DNA of 64,000 nucleotides from Homoserinimonas sp. OAct 916 (GTDB taxonomy: Bacteria; Actinomycetota; Actinomycetes; Actinomycetales; Microbacteriaceae). Every line of letters starts with the position of its first letter. Positions within the stretch are counted from its first letter, which is position 1. The stretch lies in the NCBI RefSeq assembly GCF_003260275.1, contig NZ_QJHB01000001.1, positions 494,205 through 558,204 of the forward strand, written 5' to 3'. A program made the translations under genes and the position numbers. A model generated the notes under the pieces. That model was not told the DNA's origin, did no database searches, and saw nothing but the letters and a program-made list of their open reading frames with translations. Below, one piece after another: positions 41,486 to 52,435 of the stretch.

Positions 41486-44400
41486 CTACTTGCAGGCCTT
41501 CAAGTTGGCCACATTGTCGCTGAGCGCCCCGGTGCCACCGAACAGAGTGACGTCTGCCGGAGCTGCGTTCGTGATCTGGTTCAATGTGGCTTTCGGAATG
41601 CAGTTCGGCTGCGCCAGGTACAGCGGCCCCTTGTTCACGCCCGCCAGTACGGCACCGGCCATAGCGTCGGGGAACTGCACCCCGGTCGCCAGATAGACGC
41701 TCTTCGCGGGTGCGAAGACATCGGCCCCGATCAGTCGGCTGGTCTCGTAACGATCCGAACCGCCGCGACGGTCGGGGGTCGTTCCGGTCGCCGCCTTCAG
41801 ATCGTTTGCAATACCCGCAGTGACCACGCCGGTTCCACCCGCGATGATCGTCTTTTTCACTTTCAGCTTCGCCAGTTCCGCCTTGGTCCCCGCATCCAGC
41901 GACTTGGCGGAGCCGTTCACCAGGATCACGGGTGCGCCTACCGCCGCACCCGCCGCCGAAGCCGACAGCGCGTCGGGGAACGTCATACCGGTCGCAACAT
42001 AGGCTTTCGCCGCCGTCGTGAAGCCATACTTGGCGTGCGTGTTGACCTTGACTGACGTGTCGAACCGGTCGCTGCCCGAGATCCGCTCAGTCGACGCGAT
42101 CTTCTTCAGCTCGCTCAGAACCGTGTTCGAGACCGCACCGGTACCACCCACCACGACGATCTTCGATGGCTTCAACCGCTTTATCTCATTCGCCACCGCT
42201 GTCGGCAGCGAATCCTTCGCCGTCAGCAGCAGTGGACCACCGTGCATGGCAGCCACCGGAGCAGTCGACAGTGCGTCGGGGTAATCCGACCCGGTCACCA
42301 CGAAGACGACCGGTGCTACCCTGAAGCCTGCCCGCGAGATGTTGATCGCCGTCATGTAGCGGTCATCTCCCTGGATACGCGTGATCCTGGGAGACCAGGT
42401 CACTTTAGAAGTCGCTGCCGATTTCTTCTGCGCGGGAACGTAGCCGGTCTTCTTACCGGTGACGATCACGGTCATCTTCGCACCGACATCTGCGCCACCC
42501 AGGGTGTAGGTCGACCCGGTTGCCCCGGTCACCGCTTTCCCGTCGCGGTACCACTGGTAGCTGAACGTCGCGTCGGCGGGCTTCCACCCAGAGATCACAG
42601 CCGTCAGTTTGGAGCCGGAGATCGTCATACCCGTGATCACCACCGTGCCCGGCGTCTGGATCGCATCGGGCGCGGACACGTCAACCGTGAGTGGGATGTG
42701 CACGACCGTGCCCGACGGTGCAGCAGTCAGCACGAGGTCGTTCTTCGCCTTCGCATCCTTCGGGACGGTGACGGTGACCGTGGCAGCCCCGTTCACCACC
42801 GCAACCGGCGTGAACGTCGCACTGCTGCCTGCCCACGACACTGCAAGCTCGGTGTTGGCCGGGCTTTCCAACGACGTCAGGTCGAGCGTGCTCACATCGA
42901 GCGTGACCGTCGCACCGGCTTTCAGAACACCCGCGGGAATACCAGACACCTGCACCGCGTGCCGCGCGAACGACGGCGACAGCGGACTGTGCGTCTCGAT
43001 GTAATCCATCCACGCATCCCGGTCGATCAGACCAGAATCACGAGTATCTTTGGCGTTGTTGAACTCCCAGAAGTTGTCACCGCCGTCAAGCAAGAAGCTG
43101 AACGAACCGATCCGGTAGTCCTTCGCCATATCGATCGGCGCACCATTGACCGTGATGCTCGTGATCCGGTCATCCCGGTCACGCGCCGGGTCATACGTGT
43201 ACGACACGTTGTCGCTCAGCCCCAACTGCTGGTATTCCCGCGAAGGCGTCGTGCCGTCCGCGTTGCGCTGCCACTGCTCCTCCAACACCTGCTTGAACTG
43301 GGCGCCGGTCAGCGTCGTGGTCCACAGGTTGTTCAGGAACGGAAGCACCGAGTTCGCCTGCGCGACCGTGATCGAACCATCGGTCCCGTAAAGCAGCTCG
43401 GCCCGCAACCCTCCCGGGTTCACCATGCCGATCTCCGCACCACCCAGATCCGGGTTCTCCAACGAGGCCAGCAAGGAGTTGGCCACCAGGTTGCCCAGCG
43501 TCGACTCCGAACCGCGATCGTCACGGTTGGCGCCGATGAAAGCCGTCGTGATGTCAGCCGTCACCTCACCGATCTTCACGCTGCCCTTCACCGCGGCGTA
43601 GTCGAGCGCATCATTGACGATCCCCTGCACCTCAGCGACCCGCGGATACGCGGCCACCAGATCCGCGTCCGCCGCGATCGTGCGCGCCACGTTCTTGGCC
43701 GTGTAGCTCACGACCTCATCACTGCCGGTGTCATACGTGACAACAACCTGGCCGATGTTGGCACCATAGCTGCCGGTCTGCAACACCGGACGGGTCTTGG
43801 TCGTCTGACCGGGAATCAACGCGTCCCACGCGTAAGCCTTGTGGGTGTGGGCGGTGAAGATCACATCAACGTGCGCAGACGTGTTGTTCACGATCTCCGC
43901 GAACGCACCGCCCAGGGCCACCTGGTTCTCCAAGGTGCCCCCATCGGCGGATCCCTGATTCGCACCCTCGTGGTACTCGGCAATGATCACGTCGGCTTCA
44001 CCATTGCTGAGATCACCGTCGGAAAGCTTCGCCGCAACCCGGTTGACCGCCTCCACCGGATCACCGAAGTCAAGCATCGCGATGCCACTCTTCGAGACCA
44101 GACTCGGCGTCTCCTCGGTGACCGCACCAATCACAGCAACCTTCACCCCGTCAAGATCGACGATCGTGTACTCGGGCAGCGCCGGAGCAGTGGTGCCCCG
44201 GTAATAAACGTTCGCGCCCAGGTAGGTCCAGTCCGTCAAATCCGCAATGCGGCCCGTCAGATCCACATAACCGGTGTCGAATTCGTGGTTGCCCACGGAC
44301 GATTCCAGCCCAAGCGCATTCAGCACCTTGATCGTCGGAACATCCTGCTGCACCGACGACGCGAACACCGACGCACCAATGTTGTCACCCGCGGAACCCA

Positions 44401-47400
44401 AAAGTGTCGTGTCCGGATACTCGGCACGCAACCGCTCAATAGTTCCCGCGAACTTCACCGTATTCGCATCAATGCGACCGTGGAAGTCATTGATGTTCAA
44501 CAAGTTCAAATCAACGGTTTTCGACCCCTGGACCTTGAGCGGTACGTGCACGACCGTGCCCGACGGTGCTGCGGTGAGCACAAGCTCGCTCACCTCTGCG
44601 GCATCCGCGGGAACTGTGACAGTAACCGTTGCAGCCCCGTTCACCACCGCAACCGGCGTGAACGTGGCACTGCTACCAGCCCACGACACTGCAAGCTCGG
44701 TATTTGCCGGGCTCCCCAACGAAGTGAGGTCGAGCTTGCTCACATCGAGCGTGACAGTGGCACCGACTTCAAGAACTCCCGCGGGAACACCAGACACCTG
44801 AACCGCATGGCGGGCGAACGACGGTGACAGCGGGCTGTTTGCCTCGATGTAAGCGATCCAGGCATCCCGATCGATCAGACCAGAGTCCCGGGTATCGGTG
44901 GCACTATTGAACTCCCAGAAGTTGTCACCCCCTTGAAGCAGGAAGCTGAAGGAACCGATCCGGTAGTCCTTTGCGAGATCGATCGGTGCGCCGTCCACCG
45001 TGATACTCGTCACACGATCATCAATGGCCCTTGCGGGATCATAGGTATAGCTGACATTGTCGCTGAGCCCCAAATTTTGGAAAGGCCGCGAAGTGATCGG
45101 CACACCATCTTTGGTGCGCTGCCACTGCTGCTCCAATATTTGCTTGAATTGGGCGCCGGTCAGGGTCGTGGTCCACAGGTTGTTCAGGAACGGCAGCACC
45201 CCGTTCGCCTCCCCATAGGTGATCACTCCATCATCGCCATACAACAGTTCTGCTCGCAGGCCTCCCGGGTTGACAATGCCGATTTCGGCGCCGCCCAGGT
45301 CGGGCGCGTTCAGCGCCGTGACCAACGAGTTTGCGACCAGGTTGCCCAGCGTCGATTCTGAACCGCGATCATCGCGTGTGGTGCCGATGAACGCCGTGGT
45401 GATATCTTTCGTGACCGCCCCGATCGGCTGGTTCCCGATGATCCCGGCCTCGGCCAGTGCCGCGTCCACGATCGTCTTGACCTCGGCGACTCGGGGGTAG
45501 GTGGCCACCAGGTCGGCATCCGCCATCGTTGTGCGCGGAACGTTGCGTGCCGTGTAGCTGACGACCTCGTTGCCCACGGTGTCGTAGGTGATTACGACCT
45601 GGCCGATGTTGGCCCCGTAGCTGCCTGTCTGCAGAATCGGCCGAGTGTGGGTCGGATCATTCGGAATCGGCCCGTCCCACGCGTATGCCTTGTGGGTGTG
45701 GCCGGTGAAGATCACATCAACATTCGCGGACGTGTTATTCACGATCTCGGCGAAGGCTCCGCCCAGAGCCAACTGGTTCTCCAGCGTGCCTCCGTCTGCG
45801 GTTCCCTGACTGGCGCCCTCGTGGTACTCAGCGATGACCACATCGGCCTCACCGTTCGACGGATCGCCATCGGTCAGTTGGGCAGCAACCCGGTTGACCG
45901 CCTCGACGGGGTCGCCGAAGTCGAGCATGGCGATGCCGCTCTGTGTGACCAGCGAGGGGGTCTCCTCGGTGACCGCGCCGATCACAGCGACCTTCACCCC
46001 GTCGAGGTTCACGATCGTGTACTCGTCCAGGGCGGGGTCAGTGGTGCCCTTGTGGTACACGTTCGCCCCGAGGTACGTCCAATTCGTCAGAGCCGCGATC
46101 CGGCCTGTGAGATCCGGGTATCCAGTGTCGAACTCGTGGTTGCCCACCGACGACTCCAGGTCCAGCGCGTTCAATACCTTGATCGTCGGAACATCCTTTT
46201 GCACCGCCGACGCGAACACCGACGCACCGATGTTGTCACCTGCAGAACCCAGCAGAGTCGTGTCCGGATATTGGGCTCGCAACTGCTCGATCGTTCCGGC
46301 GAACTTCACGGTGTCGGAGTCGATGCGACCATGGAAGTCATTGATGTTCAACAGGTTCAAATCAACGGTCGTGCTCGGCACCGTGGTCGAGGTCAGGTCG
46401 AGCCCGACGATGACCGGATCGTGGTCGGACGCACGGAACATGTCGGCGACATAGAAGTCGGTCACGTTGTAGTTGAACCGGCTGTATTCGAGTGCGATCG
46501 ACTCGCCGGAATTGATGTTCCAGATGTCGACGTCGTTCACGGTTGCGTCTGCAGCCGGTGAGGCGAACACGTGGTCGAGCGAACCGACCATGCCGCCGAA
46601 CGAGTAGGTGTGCTTGGCGGTCTTCGAGCCCTGGTCGACATAGCCGGCGGCCTGGATGACGTTAATCGGGTCTTCCATCAGGTAGGAGTTGAAGTCGCCC
46701 AACAGGAACGTCTTGTCCGTACCCGACGCTGTCGCCATGTCAGCGGCAAAGGCGACCAGAGCTGTCGCCTGGGACACGCGATCGGCGTTGGAGGCGCCCT
46801 GGCCGTCGCCGGCGTCCGTGTTACCGGCGCCTGAGCCGGACCCCTTCGATTTGAAGTGGTTCACGATGGCCACGAATGCATCAGCGTCGGCGGCGCCCTT
46901 CAGCTTGAATGCCTGTGCGAGCGGTTCGCGCGCATTGGCGAAAGCATCTGAGCCCATGAGGATCGTAGAATCGCCGACCAGCTCTGCGACATCCTTCTTG
47001 TAGATGAACGCCGTGCGAATGACGTCTTCATTCGTGGGGTACGAACCTGCAGGCGGTGACGGCACGTGCGCCCAAACTGCGGATCCGGCCTTCGTGTTCA
47101 GTGCGGCGACCAGTGTCTTCAGCGCGGCGTCGCGGTCGGTGCCGCCGACCGAGGTCGAGGCCTCGATCTCTTCGAGGCCGATGACGTCGGCGTCCAGCGC
47201 GGACAGCGCGGAGACGATCTTGTCTTCCTGGCGCTTCAGGCTGTCGGCGGTGGCTGCACCGCGCGGGCCATTGCCGGTGCAACTGTTCACGGTAATCGGA
47301 ACCCCGTTGCGATCGTTGTACGTGGTGCACGTGCCCCTCCCGGCGGCCGTGTAAACGTCACCGGTGGTCGTGAAGTAGTTGAGCACGTTGAAGGTGGCGA

Positions 47401-48943
47401 GCTTGAGGTCTCCGCCCACATTCTTCGGGGCGTCCTGACGAGTTTTTTCGAACGTCACCGGCTGCACGTCGGCGGCATTTGCAGGGGTGAGCTGCTGGGT
47501 CGGCTGGTACTTCCATGCGTTGTTGCGGTAGTCGAAGATGACCGGGGCCGTGAACTCGACGGCTGCACCGACACGCACCGGCGTATCGTTTGACACGTAG
47601 GGCAGCGGAATATTCTTGTTGCCGCCATTGCCGTTCGGCAGGAAGTTGGTCGAGGCGCCGTCATCGAGTGAAACGGTGCGCGCGTTGTTGGCGGCCATCG
47701 CTGCGGTGTAGGCCGCGACACTGGGGGCAGCGACCGCAGTCGGCTGCACCAGGGGGGTCGCACCCGCAGCGAGTTTGACTTCGGCGTACTGGTTGGTGGA
47801 ATAGGTGTCGGTCACGGTGAAGTCGCCGGCCGGAGCGACGAGCATACCTTCGAGAGTCTCGCGCTGCGCATCCGTCTCGGGCAGGCCAACGACGGTGGGA
47901 GCGACCGGGGTGAAAGCATCGTTCAGAATCGAGACGCTGGCGGTATCGGTCGGGGTCACCTGGGTCATGCCGGCGAACTCGGAGACCGTTCCGGTGACCT
48001 CCACGTAGTCACCGATACTGACGGCATCAACGGTGTTGGTGCCGGAAGAATAGATGAACAGGCCGTCGGAGGCCTTGTGCTCGGCAAAGTCGATCGGCCC
48101 GCCGGTGCCCGGCGTCTGAATGTAGAAGCCGTTGAAGCCCCCGGTCGGGTAGGAGGCAGTCACGACGCCGCGAGTGGTGACGATGTCACCGGCGAAGGCG
48201 CTTTCGGCCCCCTGGCCCTGGATCTCGGCGATCGTCTTTTCGCCCAGGTCTTCCGCGGGAGGGGTCGGCTCGGGCCGCTCCACAGTTACACCGGCGGAGT
48301 TCGTCGGGGTCACAGTTGGCTGATGGGAGAAGTCTGCGGCGTTGTTGTCCGTGTCCTTGAAGTTTGTGCGCGTCAGCGAGTTCGGCTCCCCATTTCCTCC
48401 GGCGACCGGAACCGCAGCGCCTTCGAAAACTACGCCCGCACCATAGCCGATGAGGTCGACAATCGCCGGGTTCGGATTGTCGCTGACTGAACCTGCTGTC
48501 AAGGGCACTGCGACATTGGTATTAGCCAGCAACACGATGCCAGTTGTTCCAGAAGGGCCGAAGGCGATTGTCAGATCCGCCTTGGGTATATCGTCTCCAA
48601 CTGGAGGAGTCCCATTGCCGGGAAAACCGATCAAGAAATAGCTCTCAGCTTTTATTTCGCCACTGAGGGCCCTCACCGTGGCACTGCCGTTCGTGGCACT
48701 GCGAGACTGTATTGACCAACCATCCAGGGAAACCGTCGCGGTACCAGGGTTGTAAAGTTCGATGAACTTCGTATTGAAATAGGCATTCGCGCTGCCACCC
48801 TTGAGATAGACCTCGTTGATCACCACCCCGGTGCCGTCAGTGTTCGCCACCGCCGGTAGGGCAACTATCGGTGCGGCCACCATCGCAAATCCCAGAATCG
48901 AGGCGAAAGCAAAGGTGAATCTCTTGCGGGGGGAGTGCGACAT
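41486..48943 (-). CDS. Giant secreted nuclease/5'-nucleotidase with tandem nucleotidase units and cell-wall-binding repeats
   Basis: 2485 residues. Signal peptide 1-33; lamin-tail domain about 37-165 (VVINEVYLKGGSANAYF); OB-like region about 234-345; ExeM-type endonuclease/exonuclease/phosphatase domain about 505-850 (LATFNVLNYF, VIGLEEIEAS, ending ASDHDPVIVGL). Two calcineurin-like 5'-nucleotidase units follow, starting near 860 and 1476 (each LLNINDFHGRID, SVGNHEFDTG, FTGHTHKAY or FTAHTHKAY), each with the C-terminal nucleotidase domain. An Ig-like domain is at about 2090-2175, and three CW_binding_2 repeats at about 2185-2485 (ISGSDRFDTSV, GGTGAVS). It should degrade extracellular DNA to nucleosides and phosphate at the cell wall. 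Confidence 0.93.
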   Translation of the reverse strand: MSHSPRKRFTFAFASILGFAMVAAPIVALPAVANTDGTGVVINEVYLKGGSANAYFNTKFIELYNPGTATVSLDGWSIQSRSATNGSATVRALSGEIKAESYFLIGFPGNGTPPVGDDIPKADLTIAFGPSGTTGIVLLANTNVAVPLTAGSVSDNPNPAIVDLIGYGAGVVFEGAAVPVAGGNGEPNSLTRTNFKDTDNNAADFSHQPTVTPTNSAGVTVERPEPTPPAEDLGEKTIAEIQGQGAESAFAGDIVTTRGVVTASYPTGGFNGFYIQTPGTGGPIDFAEHKASDGLFIYSSGTNTVDAVSIGDYVEVTGTVSEFAGMTQVTPTDTASVSILNDAFTPVAPTVVGLPETDAQRETLEGMLVAPAGDFTVTDTYSTNQYAEVKLAAGATPLVQPTAVAAPSVAAYTAAMAANNARTVSLDDGASTNFLPNGNGGNKNIPLPYVSNDTPVRVGAAVEFTAPVIFDYRNNAWKYQPTQQLTPANAADVQPVTFEKTRQDAPKNVGGDLKLATFNVLNYFTTTGDVYTAAGRGTCTTYNDRNGVPITVNSCTGNGPRGAATADSLKRQEDKIVSALSALDADVIGLEEIEASTSVGGTDRDAALKTLVAALNTKAGSAVWAHVPSPPAGSYPTNEDVIRTAFIYKKDVAELVGDSTILMGSDAFANAREPLAQAFKLKGAADADAFVAIVNHFKSKGSGSGAGNTDAGDGQGASNADRVSQATALVAFAADMATASGTDKTFLLGDFNSYLMEDPINVIQAAGYVDQGSKTAKHTYSFGGMVGSLDHVFASPAADATVNDVDIWNINSGESIALEYSRFNYNVTDFYVADMFRASDHDPVIVGLDLTSTTVPSTTVDLNLLNINDFHGRIDSDTVKFAGTIEQLRAQYPDTTLLGSAGDNIGASVFASAVQKDVPTIKVLNALDLESSVGNHEFDTGYPDLTGRIAALTNWTYLGANVYHKGTTDPALDEYTIVNLDGVKVAVIGAVTEETPSLVTQSGIAMLDFGDPVEAVNRVAAQLTDGDPSNGEADVVIAEYHEGASQGTADGGTLENQLALGGAFAEIVNNTSANVDVIFTGHTHKAYAWDGPIPNDPTHTRPILQTGSYGANIGQVVITYDTVGNEVVSYTARNVPRTTMADADLVATYPRVAEVKTIVDAALAEAGIIGNQPIGAVTKDITTAFIGTTRDDRGSESTLGNLVANSLVTALNAPDLGGAEIGIVNPGGLRAELLYGDDGVITYGEANGVLPFLNNLWTTTLTGAQFKQILEQQWQRTKDGVPITSRPFQNLGLSDNVSYTYDPARAIDDRVTSITVDGAPIDLAKDYRIGSFSFLLQGGDNFWEFNSATDTRDSGLIDRDAWIAYIEANSPLSPSFARHAVQVSGVPAGVLEVGATVTLDVSKLDLTSLGSPANTELAVSWAGSSATFTPVAVVNGAATVTVTVPADAAEVSELVLTAAPSGTVVHVPLKVQGSKTVDLNLLNINDFHGRIDANTVKFAGTIERLRAEYPDTTLLGSAGDNIGASVFASSVQQDVPTIKVLNALGLESSVGNHEFDTGYVDLTGRIADLTDWTYLGANVYYRGTTAPALPEYTIVDLDGVKVAVIGAVTEETPSLVSKSGIAMLDFGDPVEAVNRVAAKLSDGDLSNGEADVIIAEYHEGANQGSADGGTLENQVALGGAFAEIVNNTSAHVDVIFTAHTHKAYAWDALIPGQTTKTRPVLQTGSYGANIGQVVVTYDTGSDEVVSYTAKNVARTIAADADLVAAYPRVAEVQGIVNDALDYAAVKGSVKIGEVTADITTAFIGANRDDRGSESTLGNLVANSLLASLENPDLGGAEIGMVNPGGLRAELLYGTDGSITVAQANSVLPFLNNLWTTTLTGAQFKQVLEEQWQRNADGTTPSREYQQLGLSDNVSYTYDPARDRDDRITSITVNGAPIDMAKDYRIGSFSFLLDGGDNFWEFNNAKDTRDSGLIDRDAWMDYIETHSPLSPSFARHAVQVSGIPAGVLKAGATVTLDVSTLDLTSLESPANTELAVSWAGSSATFTPVAVVNGAATVTVTVPKDAKAKNDLVLTAAPSGTVVHIPLTVDVSAPDAIQTPGTVVITGMTISGSKLTAVISGWKPADATFSYQWYRDGKAVTGATGSTYTLGGADVGAKMTVIVTGKKTGYVPAQKKSAATSKVTWSPRITRIQGDDRYMTAINISRAGFRVAPVVFVVTGSDYPDALSTAPVAAMHGGPLLLTAKDSLPTAVANEIKRLKPSKIVVVGGTGAVSNTVLSELKKIASTERISGSDRFDTSVKVNTHAKYGFTTAAKAYVATGMTFPDALSASAAGAAVGAPVILVNGSAKSLDAGTKAELAKLKVKKTIIAGGTGVVTAGIANDLKAATGTTPDRRGGSDRYETSRLIGADVFAPAKSVYLATGVQFPDAMAGAVLAGVNKGPLYLAQPNCIPKATLNQITNAAPADVTLFGGTGALSDNVANLKACK
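44514..46365 (-). repeat. First of two tandem 5'-nucleotidase units (617-codon period)
   Basis: The coding segment starting at about 46365 and that starting at about 44514 are repeats with a 1851-base period. Long stretches are nearly identical at DNA level, for example around the DFHGRID codons (46318-46365 and 44467-44514), while others have drifted, a mosaic that suggests duplication followed by gene conversion. Confidence 0.75.
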
Positions 48944-49134
48944 GTGGGTCTCCAGAATCGACAGTCATCGTTGACAGCAACATTTCCGACCATATCGAAG
49001 CTAGAACGGTTGACGGTATGGAAACCTGACGACTGAGGGAAGTTTGCTCCTATGAGCACACCCAGATGGGGGTCAGGCAACTGTCAGCCCATACCCAGAC
49101 CGTCTACGGGCGGGTCGATCTGCACGAGCCTCGA
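48944..49134. other. Promoter region of the large secreted protein gene
   Basis: 191 bases, A+T-richer than the surroundings. CCATATCGAAGC and GTTGACGGTATGG elements are present, and the gene's GGAGACCCAC leader precedes ATG 48943. A phosphate-starvation (PhoP) box would be expected for such a nuclease but I cannot confirm one by eye. Confidence 0.35.
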
Positions 49135-49647
49135 TCAGCGGAGGAGCTTGAGCATGCGAGTGTTGCCAAGAGTGTTCGGCTTCACACGCGAGAGGTCGAG
49201 AAACTCAGCGACACCCTCATCCGTCGAACGCACCAGTTCGACATAGATGTCGGGCTCGACGGTGGCCTCGCCGACTGCCTCAAAACCGTTGCGGGTGAAG
49301 AAGTCCACCTCGAACGTGAGACAGAACAGGCGTTCGATGCCGAGGGTACGGGCATCCGCCTCCAGCTTGTTCAGGATCGCGCGGCCGACGCCACGGCCCA
49401 ACCACTCGGGCTGCACGGCCAGGGTGCGCACCTCTGCCAGATCCTGCCACATGACGTGTAAGGCACCGCAACCGATCGGGTTGCCCGCCGGATCCTCTGC
49501 GATGCGGAACTCCTGCACCGACTCGTAGAACACGACCGCGTCTTTGCCGAGTAGCACGCCCGACTGCACGAGCGGGTCGATCACCGCCTGCACGAACGGG
49601 ATGTCCGCGGTGCGGGCATGCCGCACGCGGTACTCGTGTGTGGGCAT
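49135..49647 (-). CDS. argA: Amino-acid N-acetyltransferase, short ArgA type
   Basis: 170-residue GNAT protein matching the short N-acetylglutamate synthase of actinobacteria (compare M. tuberculosis Rv2747). The conserved segments are VQEFRIAEDPAGNPIGCGAL, WQDLAEVRTLAVQPEWLGRG with the acetyl-CoA loop RGVGRAIL, LTFEVDFFTRNGF and the C-terminal signature VAEFLDLSRVKPNTLGN(T)RML. It would catalyse the first step of arginine synthesis. It precedes clpC's end and is on the same strand but separated by a strong hairpin. Confidence 0.92.
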   Translation of the reverse strand: MPTHEYRVRHARTADIPFVQAVIDPLVQSGVLLGKDAVVFYESVQEFRIAEDPAGNPIGCGALHVMWQDLAEVRTLAVQPEWLGRGVGRAILNKLEADARTLGIERLFCLTFEVDFFTRNGFEAVGEATVEPDIYVELVRSTDEGVAEFLDLSRVKPNTLGNTRMLKLLR

Positions 49648-49723
49648 CCGTCGTCCTGGGGGTGAGAATCGAAAAGAAATGTTGCTGCCTCCCAGCGTAG
49701 TGACTGCGGGAGCGTCGAGAACC

Positions 49724-49782
49724 CATCGGCCCGCCTGATTCCTGCTCCGCCGGGGCGGGTGGGGAACACAGGCGGGCCGATG
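49724..49782. terminator. Long hairpin between argA and clpC
   Basis: CATCGGCCCGCCTG at 49724-49737 pairs perfectly with CAGGCGGGCCGATG at 49769-49782 (14 bp, 31-base loop). It lies just past the clpC stop and likely ends its transcript. Confidence 0.75.
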
Positions 49783-49800
49783 ACTGGGTACCGTCTAGGG

Positions 49801-52326
49801 CTACTCCGCGGAGTCGGGCGTGACCGAATCTGGGCTGATCGCGGGGCCGGCGATGGCCGCCGCGCCGACCGTGATCTCCTCATCGCGCGGGCGCGAGGTG
49901 GTGAACACGAACTCACCGTCGATGAAGTCAACGTGCACGTGATCGCCCGCACTCAGGTCGCCGTGCAGGATGCGCTCGCTCAGGCGGTCTTCGATCTCGT
50001 GTTGCACAGCCCGGCGCAACGGTCGTGCCCCGAGACCAGGATCGAACCCGATCTTGATCAGCTGTTCCTTGGCAGCAGTCTCGAGCACAATAGTCATGTC
50101 GCGATCCATCAGACGCTCGGAGAGCTTCTTCAGGAACAGGTCGACGATCTGCAACAACTCCGGCTTAGTCAGCTGCGGGAACACGATCGTCTCATCAACA
50201 CGGTTCAGGAACTCGGGCTTGAAGTGCTTCTTCAGCTCCTCCACGACCTTGCCCCGCATTGCCTCGTAGCTCGATGCGACGTCGCCCTCGATCTGGAATC
50301 CGACCGGGCCACCGGTGATGTCCTTGGTACCGAGGTTCGTGGTCATGATGATCACGGTGTTCTTGAAATCGACCACGCGGCCCTGGCCATCGGTCAGGCG
50401 GCCCTCTTCCAGGATCTGCAGGAGCGAGTTGAAGATATCCGGGTGAGCCTTCTCGATCTCGTCGAACAGCACCACAGAGAACGGCTTGCGGCGCACCTTC
50501 TCGGTGAGCTGCCCGCCCTCTTCGAAGCCGACGAACCCGGGAGGGGCTCCGAACAGCCGAGAGACGGTGTGCTTCTCGCCGTACTCACTCATGTCGAGCG
50601 AGATGAGCGCGTCTTCGTCGTCGAACAGGAACTCGGCCAGCGCCTTGGCCAGCTCGGTCTTTCCGACGCCGGTCGGGCCGGCAAAGATGAACGAGCCGCT
50701 GGGGCGCTTCGGGTCCTTCAGGCCCGCACGGGTGCGGCGAATGGTCTTGGAGAGCACCGAAACGGCCTCTTCCTGACCGATGATGCGCATGTGGAGCGCC
50801 TTCTCCATGAAGATGAGCCTCGACGACTCCTCCTCGGTGAGCTTGAACACCGGAATACCCGTAGCCTGAGCCAACACCTCGGCGATCAATCCCTCATCCA
50901 CCGTGGCGGTGGTCTTCACCTCACCCTTGCGCCACTGCTTCTCGAGCCGCAGTCGCTCGCCGAGCAGATTCTTCTCCTCGTCGCGCAGGCTGGCGGCCTT
51001 CTCGAAGTCTTGCCCCTCGATGGCCTCTTCCTTCTGCGTGCGCACGTCAGCGATCTTCTCATCGAACTCACGCAGCTCGGGTGGCGAGCTGAGAATTGAC
51101 AAGCGGATGCGCGCACCCGCCTCATCGATCAGGTCGATGGCCTTGTCGGGGAGGAACCGATCGGAGACATACCGGTCGGCCAGGTTGGCGGCCGCGGCGA
51201 GCGCGCCGTCGGTGATGGACACCTTGTGGAAGGCCTCGTAGCGGTCGCGCAGTCCCTTCAGGATGTTGATGGTGTGCGCAATCGTGGGCTCGTGCACCTG
51301 CACCGGCTGGAAGCGGCGCTCGAGCGCGGCATCCTTCTCGAAGTGCTTGCGGTACTCATCCAGGGTGGTTGCGCCGATCGTCTGCAGTTCGCCCCGGGCC
51401 AAGAGAGGCTTCAGGATGCTGGCGGCATCGATCGCGCCCTCTGCGGCACCGGCACCGACCAGCGTGTGGATCTCATCGATGAAGGTGATGATGTCTCCGC
51501 GGGTGCGGATTTCCTTGGTGACCTTCTTCAAGCGCTCCTCGAAGTCACCGCGGTAGCGACTACCGGCGATCAGGCTTCCCAGGTCAAGGGTGTACAGCTG
51601 TTTGTCCTTCAACGTTTCGGGCACGTCGCCGCGCACGATCGCCTGGGCGAGACCCTCGACGACTGCAGTCTTGCCGACGCCTGGTTCACCAATGAGCACC
51701 GGATTGTTCTTCGTGCGGCGAGAGAGGATCTGCATGACCCGCTCCATCTCCTTCTCGCGCCCGATCACCGGGTCGAGTTTGCCGTCGCGGGCCGCCTGGG
51801 TGAGGTTGCGGCCGAACTGGTCGAGAATCTGGCTGCCGCCCTGGGCCGCCTGCTGCTCGTTCGCGCCGACCTGCACCTGCTCCTTGCCCTGGTAGCCGCT
51901 GAGCAACTGGATGACGGTCTGGCGCACGCGGTTGAGGTCTGCGCCCAGCTTCACCAGCACCTGCGCGGCGACACCCTCGCCCTCGCGGATCAGGCCGAGC
52001 AGGATGTGCTCCGTGCCGATGTAGTTGTGGCCGAGCTGCAACGCTTCACGCAGGCTCAGCTCGAGCACCTTCTTGGCGCGCGGGGTGAACGGAATGTGGC
52101 CGGTCGGCTGCTGTTGGCCCTGACCGATGATGTCTTGCACTTGCTCGCGAACGGCATCCAGAGAGATGCCGAGGGACTCCAGCGCCTTCGCGGCGACACC
52201 CTCTCCCTCGTGGATCAGGCCGAGCAGAATGTGCTCGGTACCGATGTAGTTGTGGTTGAGCATCTTTGCCTCTTCTTGGGCAAGCACAACCACGCGACGG
52301 GCTCGGTCGGTGAATCTTTCAAACAT
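49801..52326 (-). CDS. clpC: ATP-dependent Clp protease ATP-binding subunit ClpC
   Basis: 841 residues from ATG 52326 ([20 protein letters not shown]), preceded by AGGAG. Two N-terminal Clp repeats (each [13 protein letters not shown]), AAA-1 with Walker A GEPGVGKT and Walker [11 protein letters not shown], the UVR/M-domain coiled coil ([20 protein letters not shown]) and AAA-2 with [14 protein letters not shown]. The ClpP-binding loop lies in AAA-2 near 670 (VGFEEGG-type context is the adjacent pore region). It unfolds proteins for ClpP and is essential in many actinobacteria. Confidence 0.97.
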   Translation of the reverse strand: MFERFTDRARRVVVLAQEEAKMLNHNYIGTEHILLGLIHEGEGVAAKALESLGISLDAVREQVQDIIGQGQQQPTGHIPFTPRAKKVLELSLREALQLGHNYIGTEHILLGLIREGEGVAAQVLVKLGADLNRVRQTVIQLLSGYQGKEQVQVGANEQQAAQGGSQILDQFGRNLTQAARDGKLDPVIGREKEMERVMQILSRRTKNNPVLIGEPGVGKTAVVEGLAQAIVRGDVPETLKDKQLYTLDLGSLIAGSRYRGDFEERLKKVTKEIRTRGDIITFIDEIHTLVGAGAAEGAIDAASILKPLLARGELQTIGATTLDEYRKHFEKDAALERRFQPVQVHEPTIAHTINILKGLRDRYEAFHKVSITDGALAAAANLADRYVSDRFLPDKAIDLIDEAGARIRLSILSSPPELREFDEKIADVRTQKEEAIEGQDFEKAASLRDEEKNLLGERLRLEKQWRKGEVKTTATVDEGLIAEVLAQATGIPVFKLTEEESSRLIFMEKALHMRIIGQEEAVSVLSKTIRRTRAGLKDPKRPSGSFIFAGPTGVGKTELAKALAEFLFDDEDALISLDMSEYGEKHTVSRLFGAPPGFVGFEEGGQLTEKVRRKPFSVVLFDEIEKAHPDIFNSLLQILEEGRLTDGQGRVVDFKNTVIIMTTNLGTKDITGGPVGFQIEGDVASSYEAMRGKVVEELKKHFKPEFLNRVDETIVFPQLTKPELLQIVDLFLKKLSERLMDRDMTIVLETAAKEQLIKIGFDPGLGARPLRRAVQHEIEDRLSERILHGDLSAGDHVHVDFIDGEFVFTTSRPRDEEITVGAAAIAGPAISPDSVTPDSAE

Positions 52327-52435
52327 CGTTTTGCTCCTCAGGCACAGGGGCGGGATCTGCACCGTTACATCGAGAGTAACGAGGGTGACCCGGGAATACT
52401 GCCCCTGTTCGCCATGGGCGTGATGGATGCCATGA

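Noticed and set aside
42242..44827. 861-codon plus-strand frame opposite the large secreted protein
   Set aside because: Its translation is rich in Arg, His and Gly repeats and mirrors the nucleotidase duplication; it is the antisense shadow of the real gene.
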